A stretch of DNA of 64,000 nt from Anseranas semipalmata (lineage: Eukaryota; Chordata; Aves; Anseriformes; Anseranatidae), in contig VXAA01003334.1 of the NCBI GenBank assembly GCA_013399115.1, forward strand, positions 269,464 to 333,463. Reading direction: 5' to 3'. Shown here piece by piece: positions 49,986-62,440 of this stretch; the stretch's first letter is position 1; the number at the start of each line of letters is the position of its first letter. Position numbers and translations under genes: made by a program. A model generated the notes under the pieces. It searched no databases. It was given only the letters and a program-made list of their open reading frames with translations, and was not told the origin of the DNA.

Positions 49986-50044
49986 AATGTAGATTGTTTT
50001 TATTATTTTAATGTAGATTGTTTTTCCCTTCCCTTCCCTTCCCT
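49986..50044. repeat. Direct 16-bp repeat joined to a (CCCTT)n tract
   Basis: AATGTAGATTGTTTTT occurs at 49986-50001 and again at 50010-50025 with an 8-bp AT spacer. The second copy runs directly into CCCTTCCCTTCCCTTCCC, which on the minus strand is a four-run G-quadruplex pattern. It looks like a small local duplication beside an unstable tract. Confidence 0.85.
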
Positions 50045-52422
50045 ATACTCTTTCTTCTTCTCTTTCACCTTACCATGGTTTTACTTTTGTTGCCTGAACC
50101 ACAAGAATATAAAAATGGTAAAATCAATACGTTCTATGTTTTCCTAGAAAAATGGCTCATAGATTCAAATTACAACATACTCCTTTTCATATTCAGTAAT
50201 GAACCATAGACTGCCCGAAATATGTAACATGGAGATGACACACCCAACTCTGAGGTTGGCCTCTGCACCGTGTGTCAGATGCCAGCAGGTTTTCTCCTCT
50301 CCCACCAGCACAGTTGCTATTCTAGCATTGCAGGCAGCACCGGGTTCAACACAGGCAGAGGTAAATGGTTCATCACACAAGCTGCAATTCAGCTACAGAA
50401 AACCTTGTAGATGCTACATGTTAGCATGATTCAAAAATCATCAGAACAAATGTACTGAGGACCACCTGGGAAAAAAAAAAAAAATGCCACTTCTGGCTCA
50501 CAAAGTTCCTAATTCTGAGATTGTTGAAGCCTAGGAGAGTACTGAGGAGACATGACTACATTTGCCCTGTTCTTATCTTCCCAGGCATCTGCAGTGGACC
50601 ATCAAAATGGCAGAATACCGGGCTAGCTACACCATTCTTGTGATTTTTTTTAAATTAATTTATTTTTTAATGTTTAATCAGGCAAGCAAAAAGAAAGTTG
50701 ACAGTCCTCAGAATGTAAAGTCTTGCATCTCCTGGCAGCAGCACCATCAGGGTCAGTGTTTCCCAAACAGCTTGCCGTGCAGCCCAGCCAGAACCTAATC
50801 TCCTTGTAACACTGTGTGGAGAGTTGCAGGATGTTTAGTTTTGATTCCAAATGTGAATGAAAGCAAACATCAAACTCCTCCATGAAACAGAATTGCCATT
50901 CTCCATCCAGCTGCATTAACTATTCATGACCTAGCTGTGCACAGAATTTCGTTTCATATTCCTTTAGTGCACTGCTTCCCAAATTGTGCTAAATGTACCA
51001 CAAATGCTACAGAAACAGCTTCAAAGCAGCATGCCTGCACTGCTCAAATATTTTAGTGGTTCCTCCCATGCCTGCCAATGTCAACAGCATTGCTAGAACA
51101 AGCCCAGTTTGGTATATGCGCCCTGTCATCCCATACCACTACTTTATTATGAAACATAGCTAACCATGAAAGACCCCACGCTGATTAAATAAACTTCATC
51201 TGACAGGGTAAATGAGCCTGATTTGTGCTTTAAACATCTCAAGCATACTTGAAGTTTTGGATGGTATCAGGATTGGCTCCTGGCTCAGAAAACAGGCCAG
51301 GAAATGTTCCACATTAAGTGGACAAGAGCTGGAGTTCCAAGGACCATCCACAAGGAACAGATGTAGCAAAGCAGAAGGAACCCTCTTTGAGGAACTAAGG
51401 GGAGCTGGAGATCTATCTGGGATTTAGTTTGATATGGTTTGAATTTCTATGACTCAGTCCTTCCATGAGGCATTTTGCAGTCTCCCTTGTGTAAGGCAGA
51501 TGTCTGCACCTTAAAAAAAAATGTTGGTAGAAGAGAACATTGTGTTTGAGAAATGCAGATTTTCAGCATATCTTCTGAAAACAAAAATTTTCCAAGATAA
51601 AGAGACTGAAGTCTTCCATACAAGGACTGTGCTGCAGAAGTTCAAGCTCTCAGCATGAACCTAATGGCATGCCAGAGGTCTGACCACAGAGTATCCTACC
51701 CTTGGCATAAAATGTTCACCCACAACTCCTAGTCCCTGAATTCTTTGCTGAAATCAGCAAGCAACCTGTGTTATAATAGGTCAGATGTTTATAGGAATGA
51801 TGTCTAAATTATACTGACCTGATGAAAAACTTCTCATCAGTCACAACCCAGGAGATGTCTGAAGCGTAAACTTGGACCTAAAAGGCTTGGCTTTGTGCAA
51901 TAACCTGCTTACCTGGATTCTCTGCATCCCCTTGGGCCTCTCTGGAAGAAGGACAGCTAAGACCCTAAACAGCTTGTGTTTTCAAGAGCCAATTTCATTT
52001 CCTTCTGTTGTCCTGTATATAACATTAACTCTGATGTTTTATCATCCTCTTCACATTTGTCTTTTGAGGAGATATTCCCCCCCATACCCCCATCTTCACT
52101 CTAAACCCTTTCCCTCTAATCATGCTAGCAAAAGGTTATTTTCCCTACAGATTAACTGGAGTCTCTCCAACCCCCTCCAGCTCCTCTTTCAGAAAAGCCT
52201 CACATCACATGAATCTAACATTTCTTCTGCCAAAAGTTTGTTTTCAAAATCTTTCTCGTTCCTTCTTTGCATTCAGTATTGACAGGATTCACAAGAAAGC
52301 CAGCTGCAACCCTCTCCCCCGTCTTATTATTCCAGTGAGACTGCTATCTGTGTCACCACTAGCAACTAATGAAAAGCAGCCATCCCTAGGTGGGTGTTGA
52401 ACTGTCCTGACTGATAGGCATG

Positions 52423-52483
52423 CCTTCCTTCCTTCCTTCCTTCCTTCCTTNNNNNNNNNNNNNNNNNCTTTCTTTCTTTCTTA

Positions 52484-52533
<50 letters not shown>

Positions 52534-52577
52534 CTCTTTCTTTCTTTCTCTCTTTCTTTCTTTCTTTCTTTCTTCAT
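52423..52577. repeat. (CCTT)n / (CTTT)n microsatellite with assembly gap
   Basis: A CCTT array at 52423-52450 is followed by 17 undetermined bases (52451-52467), then a CTTT array to about 52577 with scattered variants (CTCT, ACTT). It is pyrimidine-only over at least 130 bp. The unit changes across the gap, so the real array may be longer or differently arranged. It can form triplex DNA. An open frame across it on the minus strand (poly KERK) is an artefact. Confidence 0.95.
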
Positions 52578-54768
52578 ATAGGCAGTCAATCTTTTCTAAT
52601 TCGGAGTTGCCTTTCAGAAGGGGCTGCTGTTTTGCCAGCTTCCAGATGGTGTCTCTCAGATTCTGGTATCCTTACTTGCTTGCTGTCCTTCAACCTCATC
52701 TCCAGTGTTTCTCCAGGGAACAGGTAGAAACACACAGCAGCGTCTGCCTGTTAGTTTTATCTTCCTTCTCCAAAGCGTTGCGTCTCTCTGTACAGTCCAT
52801 GCTCATATCTCATGCCACTTCAGGTAGGAACCTTTCAAGTGCAATACTTCCATTTTGCTCTTGTAATGAAAATGTGTATTTTTGTACTTGAGTCTTCATG
52901 GGCAAGGAAAAACTGCCATTAATCACACTAAAACCAACCTTGCACCCATATTGATAACCAAACGTGTCCCAAATCTCAACGTCCCCTTGAGGTTCTTTGG
53001 TCTTGCTCTGCAGGCGGCAGGGACAGTGTACACCAATGTGAGTACCAGAGAGGTATGTGAGCAAAGCTTTCAAATGGGAACAGATGCCTCTGTGGCTTCT
53101 TTGCTTCTGCGGTGGTACCTGAATTTCATCTCTGTCAAAGTGTGCTTAAAACTGTATGCTTTCAGTGGGGTTTCAGATTCGTACATTGTGCATGCAAAGC
53201 ATCACATCTTTCTTCACACTTGCATATGGTGCACAGTCTTTATACTTGCTCACTGGACATGTCTTATAGCCTGGTTTGTGGCTATGTCCTCAGAAGTAGG
53301 TAGGTTTCAGACCTCTGCAAAGTGCCCTAAATCCTTTAAAATCAATGTTGCCCAAATAGTTATGAATTTAAATGCCTCAGTGCATTTAGACCTTACATAC
53401 TGCACTCCTTCTTGTAGCATAGGTGACAGGAGAGCAGCCATGTCTTCCCTTATCCAATACATACATGCCTTACTACAGTGGATTTATCAATATCACCTTT
53501 TGTAGCCTTAATATCTGCCCCTGTAGTTTGTCCTGGCTTCCTACCTTCTGCTGCTGCTATCTGTTTTCTTTGATTTTTGTCTGTAACTCTGTCCATTTCT
53601 TTTTTCTAAAAGTTTTTTGCTATTGTCCTGTCATTAAAATCCCATTGAGCCTTCCTGTTGTGCGCTAAGCAACATGACTAACTTTAGATAATTCCCAGTA
53701 GATATTCAGGTCTGTTTGTCTTAATTCTGTAAGAAAAAGACTGCCTGATATTCTGACACCATCTAAACATGCCAAATATGGTGAAGAATGTGGATGACAT
53801 TTATCCACATACAGTTCAGTTCAAATGCCTGAATTTACCAGTACCTGCCTCCCACACACACCTGCTAAATTCCTCTTTAAGTATAATTTGTTTTGCCGTT
53901 GTTTTATTCCTTGTGGTCTTTCACAGCCCAAAACAAGAGCTGAAGGCCCTATCAGCTAAGACTCCTGTATCCACTAAGCATGAGCCGCTAAATCTAACTT
54001 CTTGGCACCTTGTTCCCTGTGAGAGAAATCCAGAAGCAGGCGTTTACTGGGACTGGCGTACACCTCAAAGCAGCAATTCGAGAAGCCCGTGTGCAGAGCA
54101 AGCTGCGGTGCAGCGCTAGCAAATAGGTGATATTAAGCACGGTCCTGCATCTGAAATGCCATCCTCTCTCAAGGACTCAGGCTCATGGAGGAAGACTGAT
54201 GAAAGGGTGAGCTTAACAAGGCCTTGGGGCAGGCAGAAACATTTTCTTTAAAAACAAAATACAAAAAAAACAAAACCATGCTCACCATGTTCTTCTTAGG
54301 ACTGCTCAGAAGGGGAGGAGGAAGAGGCTGGAGCATCTCTCCAAGAGGGGGAAATCTGGCTCGCAGCCCTCCCTCAGCCTCTCTCAGCCAACCTCCCAGT
54401 TGGCTGGAGCATGTCTGTGGGAGGAGAAAGCCTTGGAGTTGGTGCATATTCCCATAATACTTCTGTTTTCCCTTCATTTAATGTAAAATGGTTATATAGG
54501 AGTAGCAGCTGCAATCCGCAACCCTTTCCCTTCCCTCCCTGGGGACTGCATCTCCAGGGGGTTAGGGAGCACCTGGAGGGCCTCGGGATGGGCCACATCT
54601 CTGCAGGAGCAGACCCAAAGCTGTGATCAGCTTTAGACCTTTCCACAGCTGAGCAGCTGCTAAGGGTGTGGAGGCTGACCTATAGCAAACCAACCCTGTT
54701 ATAGGTACCTCAGTCCTCTCTTTTCTATCTAATTCAGAGTTAACGAGAAATTCTGAAGGGTAGAAAAG
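52578..54768. other. Unique DNA, no gene seen
   Basis: A 207-codon open frame at 52882-53505 plus is the longest outside the LTR. Its peptide is rich in cysteine, leucine and histidine with no domain order I know, and shorter frames overlap it. I read it as chance. Sequence at 54040-54120 is slightly CpG-richer than its surroundings. Confidence 0.5.
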
Positions 54769-54843
54769 AAAAAAAAAAAAAAAAAAAAAAAAAAAACAAG
54801 CAAGGACTGAAATAGCGCCTCCTCTTAATTTTTTTTTTTTTTT
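54769..54843. repeat. A28 and T15 runs in inverted arrangement
   Basis: An A28 run (54769-54796) and a T15 run (54829-54843) flank 32 bp of unique DNA. The runs are complementary and could pair into a 15-bp A-T stem. Confidence 0.9.
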
Positions 54844-57800
54844 CAAAAAATTGTGTTGGGTTTAGGGGTTTGAGTCCCTCCCTGCTCCTGTTCCAGCCCC
54901 ATGAATACAGAGGCCTTGTACTCCTTCAGGTGCAACAGGAAATAAATGCTAGTATTTTCAGCCTTCTCAGTCTTTCAAGTCACAGAACATGTAATTCTAC
55001 ACTCCTGCAATATTATATTTGGCAATGGCTAAAGCACCATCACAGTCCATAAACTACAAAACTACAAAAGAAAAAGAATTTTCCATTAGGCATTTCTGAA
55101 GGCAGAACCTAACCATACAGTTTGGAGGTGCTTGAATTTCACAGCTTTGCCTTTTAACTACTCAGCATAGATTGAGGTCCGTTTTAGAAAAGTCGCTGCT
55201 CTATTTCACTTCTAATCATTTTGCATGCTGGAACTAAAACTGAAGTTTGCTGTTTTTCCGCAATAACATACTGCAGAATTCCCTCATCTTATTTTAACCC
55301 TCCTGCAACCTAGTGTTATTACCATTTCTTTCACATTCTGGTCATGATATTGTTACTTTCACATGGACAACAATCTTTTCCAGCAACATTTAATGGAGTT
55401 GCAAACAACAAAATATCCCTTTCTGAGGAATAAACCTTTTCCTCTTCAGCTATTTAGGGCATGTTGTGGAAAACAGACATGGTGTTGTGCAAAATTTTGA
55501 TAAACAAAGCATACTTTGTTGACTTGCATTAGCAATGTTGGTTAGCTTCACCAGCAAGGTTTGTTTCCAGTGTGAGACCTTTCCATAACAGATATTCATT
55601 GTGGGGAGGGTGGTGACACAAGCGTTAGACTCCCCATTCGCATTGGTTTCTATTCTGTGGCTAGATATAGGCACAGACGGATGCAGACAGGCTGAGGCTG
55701 CCTTTGTGTGGTCTGCAAACTGTCTGCGCCTGAGCCAGCTCCACTCTGGAAAATCGAAAGCCAGGTTAAAATGGAACTACCTCCAGACCATGGGACCTGC
55801 TGGGAGCACTACTCTAATACTGCTGTCACCTGCTGGACCTGAGCTGGCTTGTGTCTGCCTGGTATACCAACATCCAAGTTTTGGATGTTTCCCTTCCTCC
55901 AGAAAAACATAATCCGCTGTGAGCTGAAAGAATCTACTGCAGATCTCAAACAGTGATCAGTACTGCGCTCAGAGGTCAGATCTTCATTTCTGAAGATCAA
56001 ACAAGGAAACAGAAACGGCCCATTTGCAGACCCAGACTGCATACTGGAAATACATCTCCTAATTCCCAGAATGGTCTTCACAGGCATGCACTGCCCTGAG
56101 AAACGAGTTGGACACTTTCAGCACAGCAAGGGAAGCACAGATGTCTTACGCCCGGAGAAGGAGAGAATAGGTCACTATTCTTCGGCCACATCAGGCCGCT
56201 GGTGGCACTCTTCCCACTAACAGCTTGAGCGCCTGAGATGGGGTGCCGGTGGTAGAGCCATGTTTGCCATGAGCAGTAGCATCCAGCATCCAGCAGGAGG
56301 GTGGTGGGCAACAGCGATTTCCCAGGGAAACAGCCCTACCTGTGCAGAGCTGCTGGAAGCTCCATGGAGCCGGTGATGGTCTCCAGAAGGATGGTCCCCA
56401 GTGAATCCAGCCAGGCTTCGAACAAGGAAGGGCAGAGAGCTCAATGTGATGGGGAATCCTGAGGCTGGAGGAATCCCCGCCTGCCAGCAGAGGCAGACGG
56501 CTGCCCAGGGGAGGACTGCAATCCTGCAGGAGCTGCTGATAGTCACTGAGGAGCATTTGAATCCCCGGTGTGATAGCACTGCATTCAGCAGTGTAAAACA
56601 CAGCTTATTCCCTCTTGCCTAGTATATTTAGGCTGTAAAAACTTGTGTAAGAGACTGCTACCATCTGACTGCACACAGCATACTGATCACAGCTGCCATC
56701 ATACTAACGACCAAAAATCACATGTGGCTAAGGAGGATTCCCTTCAGCCTCATGGGGCTCTCAGAAACAACACTGTGTTGGGACCAGGCAGTCAAGAAAA
56801 TGTCCATCCCTGGATGACGATGTGGAAGATGTGGCCCGTCCTAAAGTGAGCCAGTAAATGCTAAGTGATGGGACCCAGCAGCAGGAATCCTTGTTGCAGC
56901 TGCTGGGAATAGGTAAGCAGGAGCACCACCAGTGCCACTGGTACTGCACTGTAACTGGGGGCTGCCAAGCTTCCCCTGCTGCTCTCACTCCCAGTCCCGC
57001 CTGCTCCCACCCTCCAGCCTTGCTGAGGTCTACCACAGGCTTCATTCCCGGTGTCAGCCTGTGCACTCCTCCCTCAGGTGCCCAGGACCACCTTAGCAGT
57101 AATTAAGGGGTTTGGTTCCTTCTACGCTGACAAGAAGGCTGCCACAAGATCCCACTGCTCCAGTGATTAAACATATGCTGGTTATTTCCAGTCAAAATTG
57201 TATTAAAGACTGATTTAATCACATTAGTTAGTATGCCACACTGTCCTTTAGTTTTAACAAGAGTTTTTCCCCTGCCTTGCTTAATTTATAGCCTGCAAGC
57301 CTCTCTCTTCCTTTTTGTATGGTGAAGGCACACAGGCCAGGTTCCTCTGGTCTGCCCTGGTCATGCTGCCTCCTCCACCAGCATGGCAGTGTTTCCAGCC
57401 CCTGCATGGCTCCTTCTTTCTGTTGGAGTTCCTCTTACTGGAGCCTTGGTGGCCATGGCTGCATCCTATGTCCCACAGGAGGTCCTGTACAATAGCATCA
57501 ATACTTCCTTCACTATCCAGCCAATCTGGAATGCCATTATTGAGTGCAACTTATTTTCCAGTTTTTGCTACAAGGCCTTCATTTAGATTTCATGCAAGCA
57601 GGTCAGTAGAGATAGAGCTTGCTCTGAGATATTTTCATTATGTACAGTATATATATATGTACAGTAATAATTCTGATTTGCCTGACTGCACAAGGTCACA
57701 AACTGAGATGATAATGCATCCTCGGAGCATACAACTCCCAGGGTACTAGAGAAGGATGACTTTGTGGCTTATGTATTGCTGTGAACCAGAGGGTTGCAAT

Positions 57801-58846
57801 CACATATAGCCAAGCTGGGAAATCCTGGGGGTGCCTGAGGCCACAAGGCAGTCCCCAGCCAGCAGCTAAGGTTTGTCTGTCTCTGCTGGCAGCAAGTCAC
57901 CCACTATTCACCATGCCATCTATACATCCCTCAAAGCAGGCATTATTACCATCCTTTAGGGAAGACCCAGACTGTTGCAAGCTTGGTCTCAGGGTGTCAT
58001 CATTGAGACAAGGAGGAGTTTGGAGATCCCGGCAGAGAGCCCCAGAGCTACTCTCACTGCAGGCAGGGGCACTGCTGCCACCGAGGACCCCCACAGGTGT
58101 CCCATGTCCCCACGGCGGGTGGGAGGGCAGGCTGGGCAACGGGGACTAAGGGTGAGCAGAGTGTCTTTAGCCTTCAGCTGTGGGTGTTTCTCTTCTTCTG
58201 CAAAGAGGCTTGCTTCATCCAGCTTTTTCTCAAGTACTCAACTTTCTTAAAGTGTTTGGTTTTGGTGGGTATGGGATTTTTTTTTATTTTTATTTTTTAA
58301 GGTAAGCATTGGCATTATACCCGGAGGACATGCTAAACTTGCCTTTATTCTGCCTGTTTGTCAGAAGGATGCAGCTGGGTGGCAGACAAAATTCCCGCAG
58401 TGAATTTCAGGAAAGTGCTTTTTTGAGAATAAAGAGGTAGACCTTAAGCATTAAAAAAAAAGAGGGGGAGGGAGGGAATCAGTCATGGTTCTTTTAGCAG
58501 GATTCCTGTAAGACAGCAGAGATATTATTAGTAAAAGAAAAGTATCAGCAGAAAAATGTTCACAACCTAGTGCTGATGATTTAAGAGTAGTCAGGGATAC
58601 AGCAGACATTTTAATGTGCCAGCAGCAGAAGGCTTAAAAATAAAAGAAGTTTGTGATTTAAAGGGAAAGTTATCAACGTTAAAACATCAGTTTGTCACTC
58701 ACTCGCTTTCTCGCTTTCGTGCTCTCTCTCACCTGTGAAGTGCAGAAGTGCTTTTTTCTTTTCTTTTTTTTCCTTTTTTTTCCTTTTTAGTGGAACAGTG
58801 AGTCTGAGAGAGAGCACGTTCCCAGCCAGGGGATGAATCCCACCTC
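54844..58846. other. Unique DNA, GC-richer than average, no gene seen
   Basis: Between about 55600 and 58250 base composition is GC-richer and many overlapping open frames appear on both strands (up to 144 codons at 57315-57749 plus and 136 at 56191-56601 minus). None has a domain I recognise. A/G-rich (58453-58478) and C/T-rich (58747-58790) low-complexity tracts close the block. Exons of an unknown transcript cannot be excluded by eye. Confidence 0.45.
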
Positions 58847-60215
58847 CTGCGACACACATTTCCCCTCCAGGTGTTTTTCTGGGAAGGGGCAGCTCAGGCA
58901 GCCTCCCCGATGTGACGGCACCGCAGGGTGCACCTGTGCTGCTGGGACCTGAGAGCAAAGGAAGCCAAAAAAGCCCTTACCGATGTTTGCCAGTGAGCAG
59001 CTACAACCAAAGAAGATTTCTCCTTTAAAAATGCCACCTTCAGCTGTGCTTTGCCTGCAAGGTCTCAGCCAAACACCCTCCCGGCTGAGCCTTCTCTCAG
59101 GAGATGACTCCATCACTACCTGCACAGACCATCATCTGCTGGTGCAGCTCCAAATGTGCAACGCGATGGATAAGAAAAATGCAATTAACAGAACAGGACA
59201 AAACACCCACATGGACACGAGCGAAACAACTACCAACCCATCAGCACCTCCAATGAACATCTTCAGATGCCAGGGTCTGCACTCCAGCATTGAGGGTGCT
59301 GGGTGCTGTCCCTCACCCAGGAGATACCAGTCACCCTCGCCTCTGCTTCCGCTCCCGGACATCTAATTGCCCCATAAAGCCTCTCTGCAGGCATGCAGGG
59401 TCCGTGTGCCTGGAGGACGGAGGCATTCACACCTTGCTGCAGCTGGCGTGGGCCGTGGGGCATGCAGAGCCTGCAGATGGTGCTATTTAATAGTTCAAAT
59501 GCTGCCACCTCCCCACCATCACCGCCCGCAGGCTCTGCTACCGCAAGAAGCAGATCTGGCTCTGCAGAGCTGCAGCCCCTCCGGGGTGCGATGCGAGCCA
59601 TCTACAGGGGCAGCACAGATGGGACATCACCCCACACTATGGCGATGCAGTTCCCTCTTGCAGCTCCCCGAGTAGGAAACAAAAATGTACGGTCAAGAAA
59701 AGGCCATTGCTTGCTGGCACAATGTGAGCACAACTTCCCCTGGCTCGACTGATAGGGGTTGTGTGCTTGCTGGCAGTGAGATGCAGACATGTTTTAGAAG
59801 CTCTCAGATGGGGTTTTGGGTGCTCTCCTGGATATTGTGCATATCTGCAGACTAGGTGCTCTACTCTTGGTAGTATACCAAGCTCTGCTCAGTATGCCTA
59901 GCAATGCCAATTCCTTCTGCAAATCTTCTAGAGTCTGTCTGAATCCTTAACCACCCAAAAGTAGCTTGAAAAGCTGGCCCATTTCAATCCCTTCTGCGGG
60001 AGCACTCCATCGGCCCGAAGACGATCTGCTGAAGAAGCCTTGCTGGGCTGCTTGTTCTGCCCTCAGGACACAGCCGACCTGGGCGGCCGCGCAGCACGTC
60101 CCTTGCCTGCCACAGGCACAAAGGGCAGAACGGGCGCAGGGACCTCACGAATTTCAGAGCGCCGAGCTCCAGCCTCTTTCCGTGGAGCTCCGTACCTCTA
60201 AACCACAAGCCCGCT
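58847..60215. promoter_or_regulatory. CpG-enriched block with a small CpG-island core (59990-60215)
   Basis: CpG dinucleotides are scarce in most of the window but frequent here. They are densest at 59990-60215, where I count about 17 in roughly 230 bp with GC near 60%, including a GCGGCCGC octamer near 60085. Such density in vertebrates usually marks an unmethylated promoter or regulatory element. No gene can be attached. A 144-codon frame at 59966-60400 plus spans the core, and splice-donor-like words (GAG|GTAAGG at about 60393 and CAG|GTGAGC at about 60411) follow. That would fit a first exon reading to the right, but this is inference. An unrecognised old GC-rich transposon could look similar. 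Confidence 0.4.
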
Positions 60216-61922
60216 GCTGTGTTTTTCTTTTAGGGAGAGGGGAAGGGGAGGAGAGAGCAGGCAGTATAGGTGGGGAACAGAAAGGAATGAAAATTTTAAA
60301 CAAAGCAACCTTTGGAATCAAAAGCCTGCCAGCCTGCAGGGGAGAAAAAGAAAGAATTGGAACGAGGAAGAGGATAGAAAAGTCCTGCAGGGTGAGGTAA
60401 GGAAACCTGCAGGTGAGCTCGGACAAAGGTGTGCCAAAATTTCAGGTGCTTTCCAGTATTTGTAAACGTATTTACAGACATGGTTTCTTTTGGGGATATG
60501 TGGAAGAAATAATTTGCTGAGCAGAAATACATATTTGGTATCTATGACAAAGCTTCTCAAACCCTACTGAGCTCAGGATTCCCCCACTTCAGAGGTCTTT
60601 TTGACATTTCCTGCAATGTCCCTGTGCCTGCTGCAGCTCAGCTTTTCTCAGGGCAGAGAAGTCAGACCATCCCACCTCTCTGATCACCAGCATAACCCCT
60701 CCCCACCCTGGAGGAACAGGGCTCTGCCAGCAGCAAAAACAATTTAAGGATCTCTGATCCCCTGCACTGCAGGTGCTGCACAACTGCCAGTTAAGAAGAG
60801 GAAAGCTCCTTCTTCTTTACACTTTGCAACCTTGCTGTTTCAACACTTCCCCCTCCATTTGCACTCCAATCAGTCATGACCCAACATATAAAAAACAATA
60901 GTGTCCGTGCTGTTCTAGAAATATATTTTTATTGAAACCTCACCAAAATCTTTACTAAGACATAATTATCCTCTGAAGTCAACAACAATCCAGTTAGATA
61001 CAGACGGAGACATTTCACAAAGATACTTTATGGTATAGTGATAAGTTTGTAAGTAGTAAAATCAGTGGATAAAATTTTTAAAAGTTGCCACCGGTCAGCT
61101 GACCAATTGCATAACCTTATTGTAATCCAATTGTAAAGTAAAAATAGGTTAATTTAAGCTACCAACTTTGTCACCAAATGTACCCACCTTGATCTTGATC
61201 CCACAGATCATTCTATGGTCTGGTATTAACAGAGATGTGATAACCTATTGCTGAGTTAATTCATTGCTGAGGTGAACAAATTTTACAGCCATTAAGAACC
61301 CCAGAAGATCCTATCCCTTAGCCTGAAAACTATCAGGAGATTATGTGAAATATGCTTTGACTTAACCAGTTATGGGATAGTGTGAAGCTGCAACACAAGC
61401 ACATTCCAACTGATGATGAATGATGAAAATGTAGCTTGGATCTTTAAACTACCTGTGAAAAAATACTTCTACTTCAGGCTGGGAATGCAACTTTTCTGCA
61501 ACTGGGAGGACCAAATATGTTTGGATTATCACTAAAAATTCCTGTCTACAAATGTAGGAGGATTTTCAATCTGCATACTTTTCTCCCAGCATACAAAGAC
61601 CAAGAAAGTCTCCCAGAAGGTTGAAATCCAGGGCTGGCTGGATTCACCTTATTTCTATTACTTAGTGTCCTCATTGAAAAGTTTTATTTTCTTCCCTTCC
61701 CAGCCACACACACAAGGCAATTCAAATAGTTCCTCCCGGGACAGACCATCACAAGACAGACATGCGACTATCCTCACACTGGAGGAAAGCAACCGCTTAA
61801 GCGGTGCTGCCTCACCCAACCCATCTTGGGGCAATGGCTCAAGCGGTGCAGCTGACAAGATCTCCAGAGATGCTGTGCTGGAAATCACTGACGTGAGCAC
61901 CTTCAGGCAAGCTGAGACCCAC
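60216..61922. other. Unique DNA, no gene seen
   Basis: An A/G-rich stretch follows the CpG-rich core to about 60400; the rest is AT-rich with open frames of at most 102 codons and no motif or repeat. Confidence 0.5.
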
Positions 61923-62440
61923 AGTCATAGAATTGTGGAATCATGGAATGGTGTAAGTTGGAAGGGACCTTAAAGCCCATCCAGTTCCACCCCCCCTGCT
62001 GTGGCCTGGGACACCTCCCACCAGAACAGGTTGCCCAGGGCCCCATCCAACCTGGCCTTGAACACCTCCAGGGATGGGGCATCCACAGCTTCTCTGGGCA
62101 GCCTGTTCCAGTGCTTCACCACCCTCTGAGTAAAGAATTTCCTCCTAACATCTAATCTACATCTACCCTCTTTTAGTTTAAAACCATTCCCCCTTGTCAT
62201 ACATTCCCTGACACAGAGTCCCTCCCCACCTTTCCTGTAGCCCCCCTTTAGGTACTGGAAGGCTGCTATAAGGTCTCCCCAGAGCCTTCTCTTCTCCAGG
62301 CTGAACAACCCCAACTCCCTCAGCCTGCCTTCATAAGAGAGGTGCTCCAGCTCTCTGAGCGTCCTCATGGCCCTCCTCTGGACTTGCTCCTTCTTATATT
62401 GGGGGACCCAGAGCTGAACACAGTACCTCCAGAGATGGAG
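61923..62440 (-). mobile_element. CR1 LINE, 5'-truncated, with largely intact ORF2 C-terminus
   Basis: On the minus strand one frame stays open for 132 codons (62368-61970). It encodes the CR1 ORF2 C-terminal end: [54 protein letters not shown], then [20 protein letters not shown] and [10 protein letters not shown]. The 3' tail follows (complement of CCATTCCATGATTCCACAATTCTATGA). The frame has no stop or frameshift, so this is the youngest CR1 in the window. It still lacks the endonuclease and the catalytic part of the reverse transcriptase and cannot move by itself. Confidence 0.95.

Larger units (their letters stand above)
45414..52422. other. Unique AT-rich DNA with simple repeats, no gene seen
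   Basis: The block holds (AAAAT)n at 46075-46101 and 49873-49898, A runs at 46596-46609, 47622-47637, 48933-48955 (23 A) and 50471-50484, and a (CCCTT)n tract at 50025-50044. A GC-richer patch at 49020-49330 has open frames of 105 and 161 codons on opposite strands, neither with a domain. I see no exon and no recognisable transposon in these 7 kb. Confidence 0.5.

Noticed and set aside
52386..52589. Lysine/arginine/glutamate-rich minus-strand frame
   Set aside because: It is a translation of the CTTC/CTTT microsatellite and crosses the assembly gap.
52882..53505. 207-codon open frame on the plus strand, the longest outside the LTR
   Set aside because: No domain, signal or repeat pattern that I recognise; other frames overlap it on both strands, and this length is expected by chance in 64 kb of moderately AT-rich DNA.
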